From contig NZ_CP025263.1 of the NCBI RefSeq assembly GCF_002843605.1, positions 4,245,501 to 4,309,500 of the forward strand: 64,000 nucleotides of DNA, read 5' to 3'. Below the pieces are notes generated by a model that was not told the DNA's origin, searched no databases, and saw only the letters and a program-made list of their open reading frames with translations. A program made the translations under genes and the position numbers. Positions within the stretch are counted from its first letter, which is position 1. Every line of letters starts with the position of its first letter. This DNA comes from Pseudomonas sp. S09G 359 (lineage in GTDB: Bacteria > Pseudomonadota > Gammaproteobacteria > Pseudomonadales > Pseudomonadaceae). Positions 1 through 9,101 of the stretch are shown piece by piece.

Positions 1-920
1 CCGTGCTGATCCTGCTGGGCCTGCGCTGGCTGCCACGGCGGATCGAAGAAGTCTCGCCACTGCCGAGTTCGCTGCGCAAGGCCCGCATTCGACGCCTGCG
101 TGACTTCCTGCTCTCTACCGTGGTGGGCGGCGGCATGGCGCTGTTGTCCTACGCGATGCTGACGCGCCAGACCCCCAACGATATTTCCTCGTTCTACCTG
201 AGCCGCGCCCTGCCCGAAGGTGGCGGCAGCAATGTGGTGAACGTGATGCTGGTGGACTTCCGTGGCTTCGACACCCTCGGCGAAATCACCGTGCTCGGCG
301 CCGTGGCGCTGACCGTGTACGCGCTGCTGCGACGCTTCCGCCCGTCCAAGGAAAGCATGCAGCTACCGGCGCAACAGCGCCAATTGGCGCCGGACGTGGC
401 CACCGACCTGGTCAACCCGCGCCAGGCCAGCGACACCGCCCTGGGCTTCATGATGGTGCCGGCGGTGCTGGTACGCCTGCTGCTGCCGATTGCGCTGGTG
501 GTGTCGTTCTACCTGTTCATGCGCGGCCACAACCAACCCGGCGGCGGTTTTGTCGCAGGGCTGGTGATGTCGGTGGCGTTCATCCTGCAATACATGGTCG
601 CCGGCACCCAGTGGGTCGAGGCGCAAATGAGTTTGCGGCCGATGCGCTGGATGGGCTTCGGGCTGTTCTCGGCCACCCTCACCGGGCTCGGCGCGCTGTT
701 TGCCGGGTACCCGTTCCTGACCACCCACACCTGGCATTTGAGCCTGCCCGTGCTGGGCGATATCCATATCGCCAGTGCGTTGTTCTTCGACGTCGGCGTG
801 TACGCCATGGTCGTCGGCTCGACCCTGCTGATGCTCACCGCCCTCGGCCACCAGTCCGTGCGCGCGCATAAACCGAGCAACCAGGCCAAAGTAGTTGCCG
901 CAACGGAAGGAGCCGCCTGA
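1..920 (+). CDS. mnhA: Na+/H+ antiporter Mrp subunit A (fused A+B), 5' partial
   Basis: This is the C-terminal 305 or so residues of the large Mrp/Mnh/Sha antiporter subunit; the gene begins before the window. The complex exchanges cytoplasmic Na+ (or K+/Li+) for H+ across the inner membrane. Visible here are the end of the A part and then a complete MnhB-like membrane domain (from about residue 140: LGFMMVPAVLVRLLLPIAL, then a glycine-rich HNQPGGGF loop), so A and B are fused as in other pseudomonads. The stop TGA overlaps the ATG of mnhC by one base, showing tight operon coupling. The reading frame is open to the left edge. Confidence 0.93.
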   Translation, partial: VLILLGLRWLPRRIEEVSPLPSSLRKARIRRLRDFLLSTVVGGGMALLSYAMLTRQTPNDISSFYLSRALPEGGGSNVVNVMLVDFRGFDTLGEITVLGAVALTVYALLRRFRPSKESMQLPAQQRQLAPDVATDLVNPRQASDTALGFMMVPAVLVRLLLPIALVVSFYLFMRGHNQPGGGFVAGLVMSVAFILQYMVAGTQWVEAQMSLRPMRWMGFGLFSATLTGLGALFAGYPFLTTHTWHLSLPVLGDIHIASALFFDVGVYAMVVGSTLLMLTALGHQSVRAHKPSNQAKVVAATEGAA

Positions 921-1264
921 TGGAAGAAGTCATCGCAATTGCCATTGGGGTCCTCGCGGCCTCCGGCGTCTGGTTGATCCTGCGGCCACGGACATTCCAG
1001 GTGGTGATGGGCCTGTGCCTGCTGTCGTATGGGGTCAACCTGTTCATTTTCAGCATGGGCAGCCTGTTCATCGGCAAGGAGCCGATCATCAAGGACGGCG
1101 TGCCGCAAGACCTGCTCAACTACACCGACCCGCTGCCCCAGGCGCTGGTGCTCACGGCCATCGTCATCAGCTTCGCCATGACCGCGTTGTTCCTGGTGGT
1201 GTTGCTGGCCTCGCGGGGCCTGACCGGCACCGACCATGTGGACGGCCGGGAGCCCAAGGAATGA
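920..1264 (+). CDS. mnhC: Na+/H+ antiporter Mrp subunit C
   Basis: 114-residue membrane protein of the MnhC/NuoK family, a small subunit of the Mrp cation/proton antiporter in the inner membrane. Three hydrophobic helices are visible, with the family-like stretch GLCLLSYGVNLFIFSMG near residue 35 and DPLPQALVLTAIVISFA in the last third, where NuoK-type subunits carry the same D-P-x-x-QALVLTAIVI pattern. Length is normal. It starts on the last base of the mnhA stop and its own stop overlaps the mnhD start in an ATGA, so translation of the three genes is probably coupled. Confidence 0.95.
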   Translation: MEEVIAIAIGVLAASGVWLILRPRTFQVVMGLCLLSYGVNLFIFSMGSLFIGKEPIIKDGVPQDLLNYTDPLPQALVLTAIVISFAMTALFLVVLLASRGLTGTDHVDGREPKE

Positions 1265-2943
1265 CGTGGATGAATCAACTGATCGTCGCGCCGATCCTGT
1301 TGCCGCTGCTGACCGCCGCGCTGATGCTGATGCTTGGCGAAAAACGCCGCCCGCTGAAAGCCAAAATCAATCTGTTCTCCAGCGTCGTCGGCCTGGGCAT
1401 CGCGATCCTGCTGTTGTACTGGACGCAAAAAGGCGGCCCCGGCTCGATTGGCGTATACCTTCCCGGCAACTGGCAGGTGCCGTTCGGCATTGTGCTGGTG
1501 GTGGACCAACTGTCGGCGTTAATGCTGGTGCTCACCGGGATCATCGGCGTCAGTGCTCTGCTGTTCGCCATGGCCCGCTGGGACCGCGCCGGCACCAGCT
1601 TCCACGCCTTGTTCCAGATCCAGATGATGGGCCTGTACGGCGCGTTCCTGACCGCCGACCTGTTCAACCTGTTCGTATTCTTCGAGGTGCTGCTGGCGGC
1701 GTCCTACGGTTTGATGCTGCACGGCTCCGGCCGAGCACGGGTGTCCTCGGGGCTGCATTACATCGCGATAAACCTGCTGGCGTCGTCGTTGTTCCTAATT
1801 GGCGCGGCGATGATCTACGGGGTCACCGGTACACTGAATTTCGCCGACCTGGCGCTGAAAATCCCGCTGGTGCCAGAGGCCGATCGCGGGTTGTTGCACG
1901 CCGGTGCAGCAATCCTGGCGGTGGCGTTCCTGGCCAAGGCCGGCATGTGGCCGCTGAACTTCTGGCTGGCGCCCGCCTACTCCTCGGCGAGCGCGCCGGT
2001 GGCGGCCATGTTTGCGATCATGACCAAGGTTGGCGTGTACACCGTGCTGCGCTTGTGGACGCTGCTGTTTTCCGGCCAGGCCGGCGCCTCGGCGCTGTTT
2101 GGCGGCGACTGGCTGGTGTATGGCGGCATGGCGACCATCATCTGTGCCGGGCTGGCGATGGTGGCAGCGCAGCGGCTGGAGCGCATGGCGAGCTTGAGCA
2201 TCCTGGTCTCGGCCGGGATCCTGCTGTCGGCGGTAGGTTTTGCCCAACCGAGCCTGACGGCCGGGGCGCTGTTCTACCTGGTCAGTTCCACCCTGGCGTT
2301 GAGCGCGCTGTTCCTGCTGGCCGAGCTGATCGAGCGCTCGCGTTCGGCCAATGACCTGCCGCTGGATGAGGAAATCGATGCGTTGCCTAAAGCGATGGAG
2401 TCTTTGCACCCGCGCCCCGGCGTGAACCTGGATGATGAGCAGCAGGCCGTGGTTGGCCAGGTGATCCCCTGGACCATGGCCTTCCTGGGCTTGAGCTTTA
2501 TCGCCTGTGCGCTGCTGATTATCGGCATGCCGCCGCTGTCCGGGTTTATCGGCAAGCTCAGCCTGTTGAGCGCGCTGGTCAATCCACTGGGGCTGGGTGT
2601 AAGTGTCGACGAACCGATCCGCCCCGCTGCCTGGGGCCTGGTGGCGCTGTTGATCCTGTCCGGCCTGGCCTCGTTGATCGCCTTTGCGCGCTTGGGCATC
2701 CAGCGTTTCTGGACCCCGGAGGAACGCCCTTCGCCGCTGCTGCGTCGCTATGAGTGCATACCGATCTTCTTCCTGCTCGGCCTGAGCATCGCCCTGACGT
2801 TCAAGGCCGAACCACTGATGCGCTACACCCAGGCCGCCGCCGAGAGCCTGAACAACCCGGAGCGCTATGTGATGGCCGTGATGGCCACGCGCCCGGTGCT
2901 GAGCCCCGAAGCCCAGGCAGCCGCGCTGGAGGTGCAACCATGA
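1261..2943 (+). CDS. mnhD: Na+/H+ antiporter Mrp subunit D
   Basis: 560-residue polytopic membrane protein of the MnhD/NuoN-like proton-translocating family. The ATG at 1261 was chosen because it overlaps the mnhC stop in an ATGA; the frame is open further upstream but only inside mnhC. Typical features are the QLSALMLVLTGIIG helix, the FNLFVFFEVLLAASYGLML helix carrying the glutamate of this family, and AFLAKAGMWPLNFWLAPAYS with the conserved lysine. A hydrophilic segment at about residues 360-400 precedes the last helices. It works with subunit A as one of the two presumed ion-translocating subunits. Confidence 0.95.
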   Translation: MTWMNQLIVAPILLPLLTAALMLMLGEKRRPLKAKINLFSSVVGLGIAILLLYWTQKGGPGSIGVYLPGNWQVPFGIVLVVDQLSALMLVLTGIIGVSALLFAMARWDRAGTSFHALFQIQMMGLYGAFLTADLFNLFVFFEVLLAASYGLMLHGSGRARVSSGLHYIAINLLASSLFLIGAAMIYGVTGTLNFADLALKIPLVPEADRGLLHAGAAILAVAFLAKAGMWPLNFWLAPAYSSASAPVAAMFAIMTKVGVYTVLRLWTLLFSGQAGASALFGGDWLVYGGMATIICAGLAMVAAQRLERMASLSILVSAGILLSAVGFAQPSLTAGALFYLVSSTLALSALFLLAELIERSRSANDLPLDEEIDALPKAMESLHPRPGVNLDDEQQAVVGQVIPWTMAFLGLSFIACALLIIGMPPLSGFIGKLSLLSALVNPLGLGVSVDEPIRPAAWGLVALLILSGLASLIAFARLGIQRFWTPEERPSPLLRRYECIPIFFLLGLSIALTFKAEPLMRYTQAAAESLNNPERYVMAVMATRPVLSPEAQAAALEVQP

Positions 2944-3428
2944 AGCGCCTGTTCCCCGCCCCGTGGTTATCCCTGGCGTTGTGGGTGTTGTGGCTGGTGT
3001 TGAACCTGTCGGTCAGCCCCGGCAACCTGTTGCTGGGCGCGCTGCTGGGCTTTCTCGCGCCGCTGCTGATGGCGCCGCTGCGCCCGCTGCCGATCCGTAT
3101 CCGCCGCCCCGGCGTGATCATCCGCCTGTTTTTCCGGGTCGGCCGCGACGTGATTGTTTCCAACCTGCAGGTGGCCTGGGGTGTACTCACCTGTGGCTCA
3201 CGCCCACCGCGCTCGCGCTTTATCAAGATCCCGCTGGACCTGCGCGACGCCAATGGCCTGGCCGTGCTGGCGATGATCACCAGCGTGACGCCCGGCACCG
3301 TCTGGTCAGAACTGGCCCTGGACCGCAGCATCCTGCTGTTGCACGTCTTCGACCTGGATGACGAAGCGCTGTTTATCCAAGCGTTCAAACACGCCTACGA
3401 GCGGCCCCTGATGGAGATCTTCGAATGA
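2940..3428 (+). CDS. mnhE: Na+/H+ antiporter Mrp subunit E
   Basis: 162-residue MnhE-family subunit. Two N-terminal hydrophobic helices (residues about 8-50) are followed by a cytoplasmic part containing MITSVTPGTVWSEL, the most conserved segment of MnhE proteins. The ATG at 2940 overlaps the mnhD stop in an ATGA. It is a structural and assembly subunit of the antiporter; it has no known catalytic residues. Stop overlaps mnhF. Confidence 0.95.
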   Translation: MKRLFPAPWLSLALWVLWLVLNLSVSPGNLLLGALLGFLAPLLMAPLRPLPIRIRRPGVIIRLFFRVGRDVIVSNLQVAWGVLTCGSRPPRSRFIKIPLDLRDANGLAVLAMITSVTPGTVWSELALDRSILLLHVFDLDDEALFIQAFKHAYERPLMEIFE

Positions 3429-3703
3429 GCGCCCTGCTCTCCAATGCGATCCTGTTCAGCCTGTTCCTGTTCTCGCTGGCGATGGTGCTGACCCTGGTGC
3501 GCCTGTTCAAGGGCCCGTCGGCCCAGGACCGGGTACTGGCGCTGGACTACCTGTACATCCTGGCAATGCTGATGATGCTGGTGCTGGGCATTCGCTATGC
3601 CAGTGACACCTACTTCGAAGCGGCGCTGCTGATCGCGCTGTTCGGCTTCGTCGGCTCGTTTGCCCTGGCCAAATTCCTGCTGCGTGGGGAGGTGATTGAA
3701 TGA
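3425..3703 (+). CDS. mnhF: Na+/H+ antiporter Mrp subunit F
   Basis: 92-residue, three-helix MnhF subunit. The recognisable family segment is VRLFKGPSAQDRVLALD, joining helices 1 and 2; the last helix reads EAALLIALFGFVGSFALAKF. Both ends overlap neighbours (ATGA with mnhE, ATGA with mnhG). Expected in the inner-membrane Mrp complex that keeps cytoplasmic Na+ low and pH stable in salt or alkali. Confidence 0.95.
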   Translation: MSALLSNAILFSLFLFSLAMVLTLVRLFKGPSAQDRVLALDYLYILAMLMMLVLGIRYASDTYFEAALLIALFGFVGSFALAKFLLRGEVIE

Positions 3704-4038
3704 TGCCGTTATGGATGGAAATCGTCGTCGCGGTGCTGCTGGTATTGAGCAGCGTGTTTGCCTTGATTGGCGCGATCGGCTTACTGCGCATGAAGGACTT
3801 CTTCCAGCGCATGCACCCACCGGCACTCGCCTCGACCCTGGGCGCGTGGTGCGTGGCACTGGCGTCGATCATCTATTTTTCGGTGCTCAAATCCGGGCCG
3901 GTGCTGCACGGCTGGCTGATTCCGATTTTGCTGTCGATCACCGTGCCGGTGACCACCTTGCTGCTGGCGCGCACGGCGTTGTTCCGCAAGCGCATGGCCG
4001 GTGATGACGTGCCGGCTGAGGTCAGCAGCCGCCGCTGA
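3700..4038 (+). CDS. mnhG: Na+/H+ antiporter Mrp subunit G
   Basis: 112-residue MnhG subunit and last gene of the operon. It shows three hydrophobic helices and the family pattern GLLRMKDFFQRMHPPALAST in the first loop. The ATG overlaps the mnhF stop. The stop at 4038 lies only 15 bp from the stop of the convergent signal peptidase gene, leaving no room for an independent terminator; none is visible. Confidence 0.95.
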   Translation: MMPLWMEIVVAVLLVLSSVFALIGAIGLLRMKDFFQRMHPPALASTLGAWCVALASIIYFSVLKSGPVLHGWLIPILLSITVPVTTLLLARTALFRKRMAGDDVPAEVSSRR

Positions 4039-4053
4039 CAGCTCTGGAACCTA

Positions 4054-4722
4054 TTACAAGATCGGCGCGCCGAACCTGCGCAAACGCGGCATCCAGTGAT
4101 CGAGGATTTCCGCCGACGCCAGCACATGATGGGCATGCCCGATCAATAACCGGCGCGGCACAAAACCGATGTATCTGGAGTCATCGCTGTTGTCACGGTT
4201 GTCGCCCAACATAAAGTAGTTGTCGGCCGGTACGGTAACCGGGCCGAAATTGCGCAACGCCCGCACTGTCGGCATGAACTGCACCGTGCGCTGGCTGTTG
4301 GCCGCCTGTTCGGTCAGCTTGATGCCTGGGACCGCATGGCCAGGCACGATCGGCTCGCTGATATCCTGCGCGTCGCTGTAGGTTGCAGGCACACCGTTGA
4401 CCCACAACACCTCGTCTCTCATCTCCAGGGTGTCACCGGGAATGCCGACGATGCGCTTGATCAGGCGCATGCCGTCCTTGGGCGACGAAAACGTCACCAC
4501 ATCACCGCGTTGGGGGTTATCGAGCTTGGCCAGGGAGATGTCAGTGAGCGGCAGCTTGAGGTCGTAGGCCACCCGGTTCACTAGCACCACATCGCCCTCG
4601 AGCAAGGTCGGGCGCATGGAGCCAGAGGGAATGGGGTTCCAGTCGGCCAGGGAGGTACGAAAAACGCCGAAGCACAACCAGAAAATGATTGCGTAACGGT
4701 AACGGATCAACCAACTTCGCAT
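4054..4722 (-). CDS. lepB: Signal peptidase I, short form
   Basis: 222-residue inner-membrane serine protease that removes signal peptides from exported proteins. The catalytic Ser lies in IPSGSMRPTL at about residue 32 and the Lys base in RLIKRIVGIPGD at about residue 88; the GDNRDNSDDSR box near residue 172 is also intact. It has one N-terminal membrane helix and is shorter than the roughly 284-residue LepB of the lepA operon, so it is likely a second paralogue in this genome. It faces mnhG tail to tail and is probably transcribed alone. Its special substrates cannot be deduced here. Confidence 0.92.
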   Translation of the reverse strand: MRSWLIRYRYAIIFWLCFGVFRTSLADWNPIPSGSMRPTLLEGDVVLVNRVAYDLKLPLTDISLAKLDNPQRGDVVTFSSPKDGMRLIKRIVGIPGDTLEMRDEVLWVNGVPATYSDAQDISEPIVPGHAVPGIKLTEQAANSQRTVQFMPTVRALRNFGPVTVPADNYFMLGDNRDNSDDSRYIGFVPRRLLIGHAHHVLASAEILDHWMPRLRRFGAPIL

Positions 4723-4908
4723 ACATCCTCGCCATACAAAAAGTGGGTGTAAACACTGACATCAGTACTGTTTACCCTTTGACGTCTTAACTGACGGGCA
4801 TCAGGTATACGCTCGGTTGTTGCACTCGCGGATTAAATTAACATTAGCCTTCAGCCTGTCGTCAGCCGCAGGCCGCTAAGTCCACGCGCACTAAAAGGAG
4901 TTTTCGCC

Positions 4909-5505
4909 ATGGATATCAGATGTTCCGTGTTTATCGCAGCCAGCATCGACGGCTTTATTGCCCGCCCGGACGGTGATATCGAGTGGTTGCACCGTCCAGA
5001 GTACGAAACGGCGGAGTTGAACGGCGTGACCTATGAAAGCTTCATCGCCACGGTCGATGCGCTGGTGATGGGCAGCAAAACCCTGAAGAAAGTCCTGTCC
5101 TTCCCCGAGTGGCCCTACGAGGGTACGCCGGTCATTGCGCTTTCCCATCAGCATCTGCAGATCCCTGCACATCTGGAGGGCAAGGTCGAGGTCATGGCAG
5201 GAGACGTAACCAAGCTGGTGGCAACGTTAGCCAAGCGCGGCATGCAGCATCTTTACCTCGACGGCGGCCAGACGATCCAGGCGTTTCTTGCAGCGGGCCT
5301 GGTCAATGAGCTGATCATTACGCGTATCCCGGTGTTGCTGGGGCAAGGTATCCCACTGTTCAACCCGGTTGGCAGTGAGCATGAGTTGCGTCATGTGGGT
5401 ACGTACGTGTCAGACAATGGTTTTGTGCAGAGTCGATATCAAGTGATGGCAGGCGCTCGCGCCTTTCACGGCCTTCAGGCGAGTAACCCCGCCCTATTGG
5501 CCTGA
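4909..5505 (+). CDS. Dihydrofolate reductase family protein (RibD C-terminal type)
   Basis: 198-residue protein with the RibD C-terminal / YyaP-like NADPH-binding fold. Visible family features are VFIAASIDGFIARPDG at the N terminus, VMGSKTLKKVLSF at about residue 53 and LYLDGGQTIQAFLAAGLVNE near residue 118, followed by the ITRIPVLLGQGIPLF strand. Start ATG 4909 follows a good AAGGAG about 9 bases upstream. The family includes reductases of unknown substrate; true folate reduction is not implied. It lies 24 bp before a second gene of the same fold, in the same direction, so the two are probably cotranscribed. Confidence 0.85.
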   Translation: MDIRCSVFIAASIDGFIARPDGDIEWLHRPEYETAELNGVTYESFIATVDALVMGSKTLKKVLSFPEWPYEGTPVIALSHQHLQIPAHLEGKVEVMAGDVTKLVATLAKRGMQHLYLDGGQTIQAFLAAGLVNELIITRIPVLLGQGIPLFNPVGSEHELRHVGTYVSDNGFVQSRYQVMAGARAFHGLQASNPALLA

Positions 5506-5529
5506 TTCATTTCTCTGAAGGAACAGATC

Positions 5530-6048
5530 ATGAACCCACCCCTCGCATTGGTCGCAGGTATAGGACGCCATAACCGCTCCATCGGCAAAGCCGGCGGGCT
5601 GTTGCGAATGGTGCCGGATGATCTGCGTAGATTCGCGGCCAAGACCATCGGGAAGCCCGTCATCATGGGCCGAAAAACCTTCGAGTCGGTCATTGCGCTC
5701 AGCGGACGGCCGCTGTCGGATCGACCCAATATCGTGCTGTCCAGAAACCCCGACTATGAGCACCAGCAAGCTATCGTCTGCCGGTCTTTAGCAGCAGCAC
5801 TTGAACGCGCCGCCCTCTACAACCCCGACGAAATCCACATCGGTGGCGGCCCAGAGCTGTATGACCAAGTGATTCACCGGGTGGACAGGCTGTACCTGAC
5901 CCTGTTCAACGATGAACATGAGGGTGAAGCCAGGTTTCCGAGTTTTGAGGATGAGTTCGTCGAGGTATGCCGCCATGGCGTCCGACAGCACGAAGGACTT
6001 GAGTACGAATGGGTGGATTACATGAGGCGTAGACCCGCGACGGAATGA
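5530..6048 (+). CDS. Dihydrofolate reductase (divergent FolA-like)
   Basis: 172-residue protein aligning along its length with type I dihydrofolate reductases (NADPH-dependent reduction of dihydrofolate). It keeps KPVIMGRKTFESV, GRPLSDRPNIVLSR and IHIGGGPELYDQVI. The acidic active-site residue equivalent to E. coli Asp27 is present (VPDDLRRF, near residue 31), but the preceding Pro-Trp pair (Pro21-Trp22 in E. coli) is replaced by Leu-Arg, and there is a four-residue insertion before GRPL. It is therefore probably an accessory reductase rather than the housekeeping FolA. Start ATG 5530 has AAGGAA upstream. The adjacent upstream gene has a related fold. Confidence 0.8.
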   Translation: MNPPLALVAGIGRHNRSIGKAGGLLRMVPDDLRRFAAKTIGKPVIMGRKTFESVIALSGRPLSDRPNIVLSRNPDYEHQQAIVCRSLAAALERAALYNPDEIHIGGGPELYDQVIHRVDRLYLTLFNDEHEGEARFPSFEDEFVEVCRHGVRQHEGLEYEWVDYMRRRPATE

Positions 6049-6067
6049 ACCGGGCACGGTAAAAAAT

Positions 6068-7596
6068 GTGGGAGCTGGCTTGCCTGCGAAGGCGGTGTAT
6101 CAGTCAGTATTTTCGGTGACTGGCACACCGCATTCGCGAGCAAGCCCGCTCCCACATTTGGATTGGGGGCTGCAGATGTTATGGCGGCTGTGCGGGGGAT
6201 GCCTTAGGGCATGCCGGGTGGAAACCGAAGAATTCGTAAAGCGGGCACGGTGAAAAATGTGGGAGCTGGCTTGCCTGCGAAGGCGGTGTATCAGTCAGTA
6301 TTTTCGGTGACTGGCACTCCGCCATCGCAGGCAAGCCAGCTCCCACATTTGGATTGGGGACTGCAGATGTTATGGCGGCTGTGCGGGGGATGCCTTAGGG
6401 CATGCCGGGTGGAAACCGAAGAATTCGTAAAGCGGGCACGGTGAAAAATGTGGGAGCGGGCTTGCCTGCGAAGGCGCTGTATCAGTCAGTATTTTCGGTG
6501 ACTGGCACACCGCATTCGCGAGCAAGCCCGCTCCCACATTTGGATTGGGGACTGCAGATGTTATGGCGGCTGTGCGGGGGATGCCTTCGCGCATGCTGGG
6601 TGCCTAGCCAGTTCACAGACAAATCTGAAACCGAAGAATTCGCAAAGTGGGCACGGTGAAAAATGTGGGAGCTGGCTTGCCTGCGATTGCGGTGTATCCG
6701 TCAGCATTTTTGGTGACTGGCACTCCGCAATCGCAGGCAAGCCAGCTCCCACATTTGGATTGGGGACTGCAGATGTTATGGCGGCTGTGCGGGGGATGCC
6801 TTAGGGCATGCCGGGTGCCTATCCAGTTCACAGATAAATCTGAAACCTAAGAATTCGTAAAGCGGGCACGGTGAAAAATGTGGGAGCTAGCTTGCCTGCG
6901 AAGGCGGTGTATCAGTCAGTACTTTTGGTGACTGACACTCCGCCTTCGCAGGCAAGCCAGCTCCCACATTTGGATTGGGGGCTGCAGATGTTATGGCGGT
7001 TGTGTGCAGGATGCCTTCGGGCATGCCGGGTGCCTAGACAGTTCACAGACAAATCTGAAACCGAAGAATTCGTAAAGCGGGCACGGTGAAAAATGTGGGA
7101 GCTGGCTTGCCTGCGAAGACGGTGTATCAGTCAGTATTTTCGGTGACTGGCACTCCGCATTCGCGAGCAAGCCCGCTCCCACATTTGGATTGGGGGCTGC
7201 AGATGTTATGGCGGTTGTGTGCAGGATGCCTTCGGGCATGCCGGGTGCCTAGCCAGTTCACAGACAAATCTGAAACCGAAGAATTCGTAAAGCGGGCACG
7301 ATAAAAATGTGGGAGCTTGGGTGTATCCGTGAGCATTTTCGGTGACTGACACTCCGCATTCGCGAGCAAGCCCGCTCCCACATTTGGATTGGGGGCTGCA
7401 GATGTTATGGCGGCTGTGTGCAGGATGCCTTCGGGCATGCCGTGTGCCTATCCAGTTCACAGACAAATCTGAAACCTAAGAATTCGTAAAGCGGGCACGG
7501 TGAAAAATGTGGGAGCTGGCTTGCCTGCGATTGCGGTGTATCCGTCAGCATTTTCGGTGACTGGCACACCGCATTCGCGAGCAAGCCCGCTCCCAC
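6068..7596. repeat. Tandem array of eight REPINs
   Basis: Eight inverted-repeat REP doublets fill almost the whole gap between folA-like and cysS. They lie at 6068-6155, 6259-6346, 6450-6537, 6665-6752, 6880-6967, 7095-7182, 7309-7381 and 7509-7596. Each begins GTGGGAGC(T/G)GGCTTG and ends CAAGC(C)nGCTCCCAC, with a loop containing TCAGTCAG and GGTGACTGGCAC. The spacers are also conserved (GGATTGGGG, a GGCATGCC-type hairpin, GAATTCGTAAAGCGGGCACGG), so the repeating unit is 191, 200 or 214-215 bp. The longer form carries a 24-bp block (CCTAGCCAGTTCACAGACAA and four more bases). The seventh copy has lost about 15 bp of its left arm. No gene is supported here. Confidence 0.95.
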
Positions 7597-7639
7597 ATTT
7601 GGATTGGGGACCCCGATAAATCCCTTGCGTACCCGACGC

Positions 7640-7674
7640 AAAAAAAAACGCCCCGAACCAGTCGGGGCGTTTTT
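7640..7674. terminator. Bidirectional rho-independent terminator after cysS
   Basis: Stem ACGCCCCGA / TCGGGGCGT with a five-base loop, preceded by nine A and followed by T5. Read on the minus strand it ends cysS 18 bp after the stop; read on the plus strand it blocks transcription coming out of the REPIN array. Confidence 0.9.
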
Positions 7675-7691
7675 GATTCAGCGTCTACCGA

Positions 7692-9080
7692 TCAAGCCTG
7701 ATCAGCCAACCGCCACGTTGTCCCACCCTTCCCGTCTTCCAACACCACACCCATCGCGGTCAGTTGGTCACGGATACGGTCGGACTCCGCCCAGTCTTTA
7801 TTGGCACGCGCCGCCAGACGCGCCTGGATCAGCGCATCCACTTGCTCCGCATCCACACGCCCTTCGGCACCGGCTTGCAGGAAGTCATCGGCTTCCATCT
7901 GCAACACGCCCAGCACGCTGGCCAGTTCTTTCAGGCGCGCAGCAAGCCCAGCCGCCGCGTCGAGATCGCTCTCGCGCAGGCGGTTGATCTCGCGCACCAT
8001 CTCGAACAGCACCGCGCACGCTTCCGGTGTGCCAAAGTCGTCGTTCATCACTTCGGTAAACCGTGCCACGAACGCTTCGCCGCCAGCCGGCGCTACTGCA
8101 GGCAAGCCTTTCAATGCGTGGTAGAAACGCTCCAGGGCGCCCTTGGCGTCCTTGAGGTTGTCTTCCGAGTAGTTGATGGCACTGCGGTAGTGGCTCGACA
8201 CCAACAGGTAACGCACAACCTCCGGGTGATACTTTTCCAGCACGTCGCGGATGGTGAAGAAGTTGTTCAAGGACTTGGACATCTTCTCGCCATTGATGCG
8301 GATCATGCCGCAGTGCATCCAGGCGTTGGCGTAGGTCTTGCCGGTGGCCGCTTCGCTTTGGGCGATCTCGTTCTCGTGGTGCGGGAATTCAAGGTCGCTG
8401 CCGCCGCCATGAATGTCGAAAGTCTCACCCAGGCAGCAGGTGGACATCACCGAGCATTCGATGTGCCAGCCCGGACGGCCCGCGCCCCATGGCGACTCCC
8501 AGCTCGGCTCGCCGGGCTTGGTCGCCTTCCACAGCACGAAATCCAGCGGGTCCTGCTTGGCTTCGTCGACTTCGATACGCGCGCCGATGCGCAGGTCTTC
8601 GATCTTTTTTCGTGACAGCTTGCCGTAGCCCATGAACTTGGCGACGCGGTAGTACACGTCGCCATTGCCCGGAGCGTAGGCGTAACCCTTGTCGATCAGG
8701 GTCTGGATCATCGCGTGCATGCCAGGGATGTGGTCCGTGGCGCGCGGCTCCATGTCCGGCTTGAGGATGTTGAGGCGTGCCTCATCCTCGTGCATCGCGG
8801 CAATCATGCGCTCGGTCAGCGCGTCAAACGACTCGCCGTTTTCGTTGGCGCGGTTGATGATCTTGTCGTCGATGTCGGTGATGTTGCGCACATAGGTCAA
8901 GTCATAGCCACTGAAACGCAACCAGCGGGTCACCAGGTCGAAGGCAACCATGCTGCGGCCGTGGCCGATGTGGCAGTAGTCGTACACGGTCATGCCGCAC
9001 ACGTACATGCGCACCTTGTTGCCATCCAGCGGCTTGAAGACTTCTTTGGTCTTGCTGAGCGTGTTGTAAATCGTTAGCAC
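7692..9080 (-). CDS. cysS: Cysteinyl-tRNA synthetase
   Basis: 462-residue class I aminoacyl-tRNA synthetase that charges tRNA-Cys in the cytoplasm. The HIGH signature appears as CHIGHGRS near residue 37 and the KMSKS loop as [12 protein letters not shown] near residue 268. Zinc ligands fit VCGMTVYD (Cys28), ECSVMS and HHENE. Length is normal for the family. The start codon is GTG (complement of 9078-9080), with AGGGA about 7 bases upstream. It lies 21 bp downstream of glnS, so the two synthetase genes may form one unit ended by the terminator at 7640-7674. Confidence 0.97.
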   Translation of the reverse strand: MLTIYNTLSKTKEVFKPLDGNKVRMYVCGMTVYDYCHIGHGRSMVAFDLVTRWLRFSGYDLTYVRNITDIDDKIINRANENGESFDALTERMIAAMHEDEARLNILKPDMEPRATDHIPGMHAMIQTLIDKGYAYAPGNGDVYYRVAKFMGYGKLSRKKIEDLRIGARIEVDEAKQDPLDFVLWKATKPGEPSWESPWGAGRPGWHIECSVMSTCCLGETFDIHGGGSDLEFPHHENEIAQSEAATGKTYANAWMHCGMIRINGEKMSKSLNNFFTIRDVLEKYHPEVVRYLLVSSHYRSAINYSEDNLKDAKGALERFYHALKGLPAVAPAGGEAFVARFTEVMNDDFGTPEACAVLFEMVREINRLRESDLDAAAGLAARLKELASVLGVLQMEADDFLQAGAEGRVDAEQVDALIQARLAARANKDWAESDRIRDQLTAMGVVLEDGKGGTTWRLADQA

Positions 9081-9101
9081 GATGTTTCCCTTAAGACTGA
9101 A

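Noticed and set aside
6068..7596. Possible CRISPR array
   Set aside because: The repeats are long inverted REP doublets with conserved spacers of about 100 bp, whereas CRISPR repeats are 23-47 bp with unique spacers; no cas genes are nearby.
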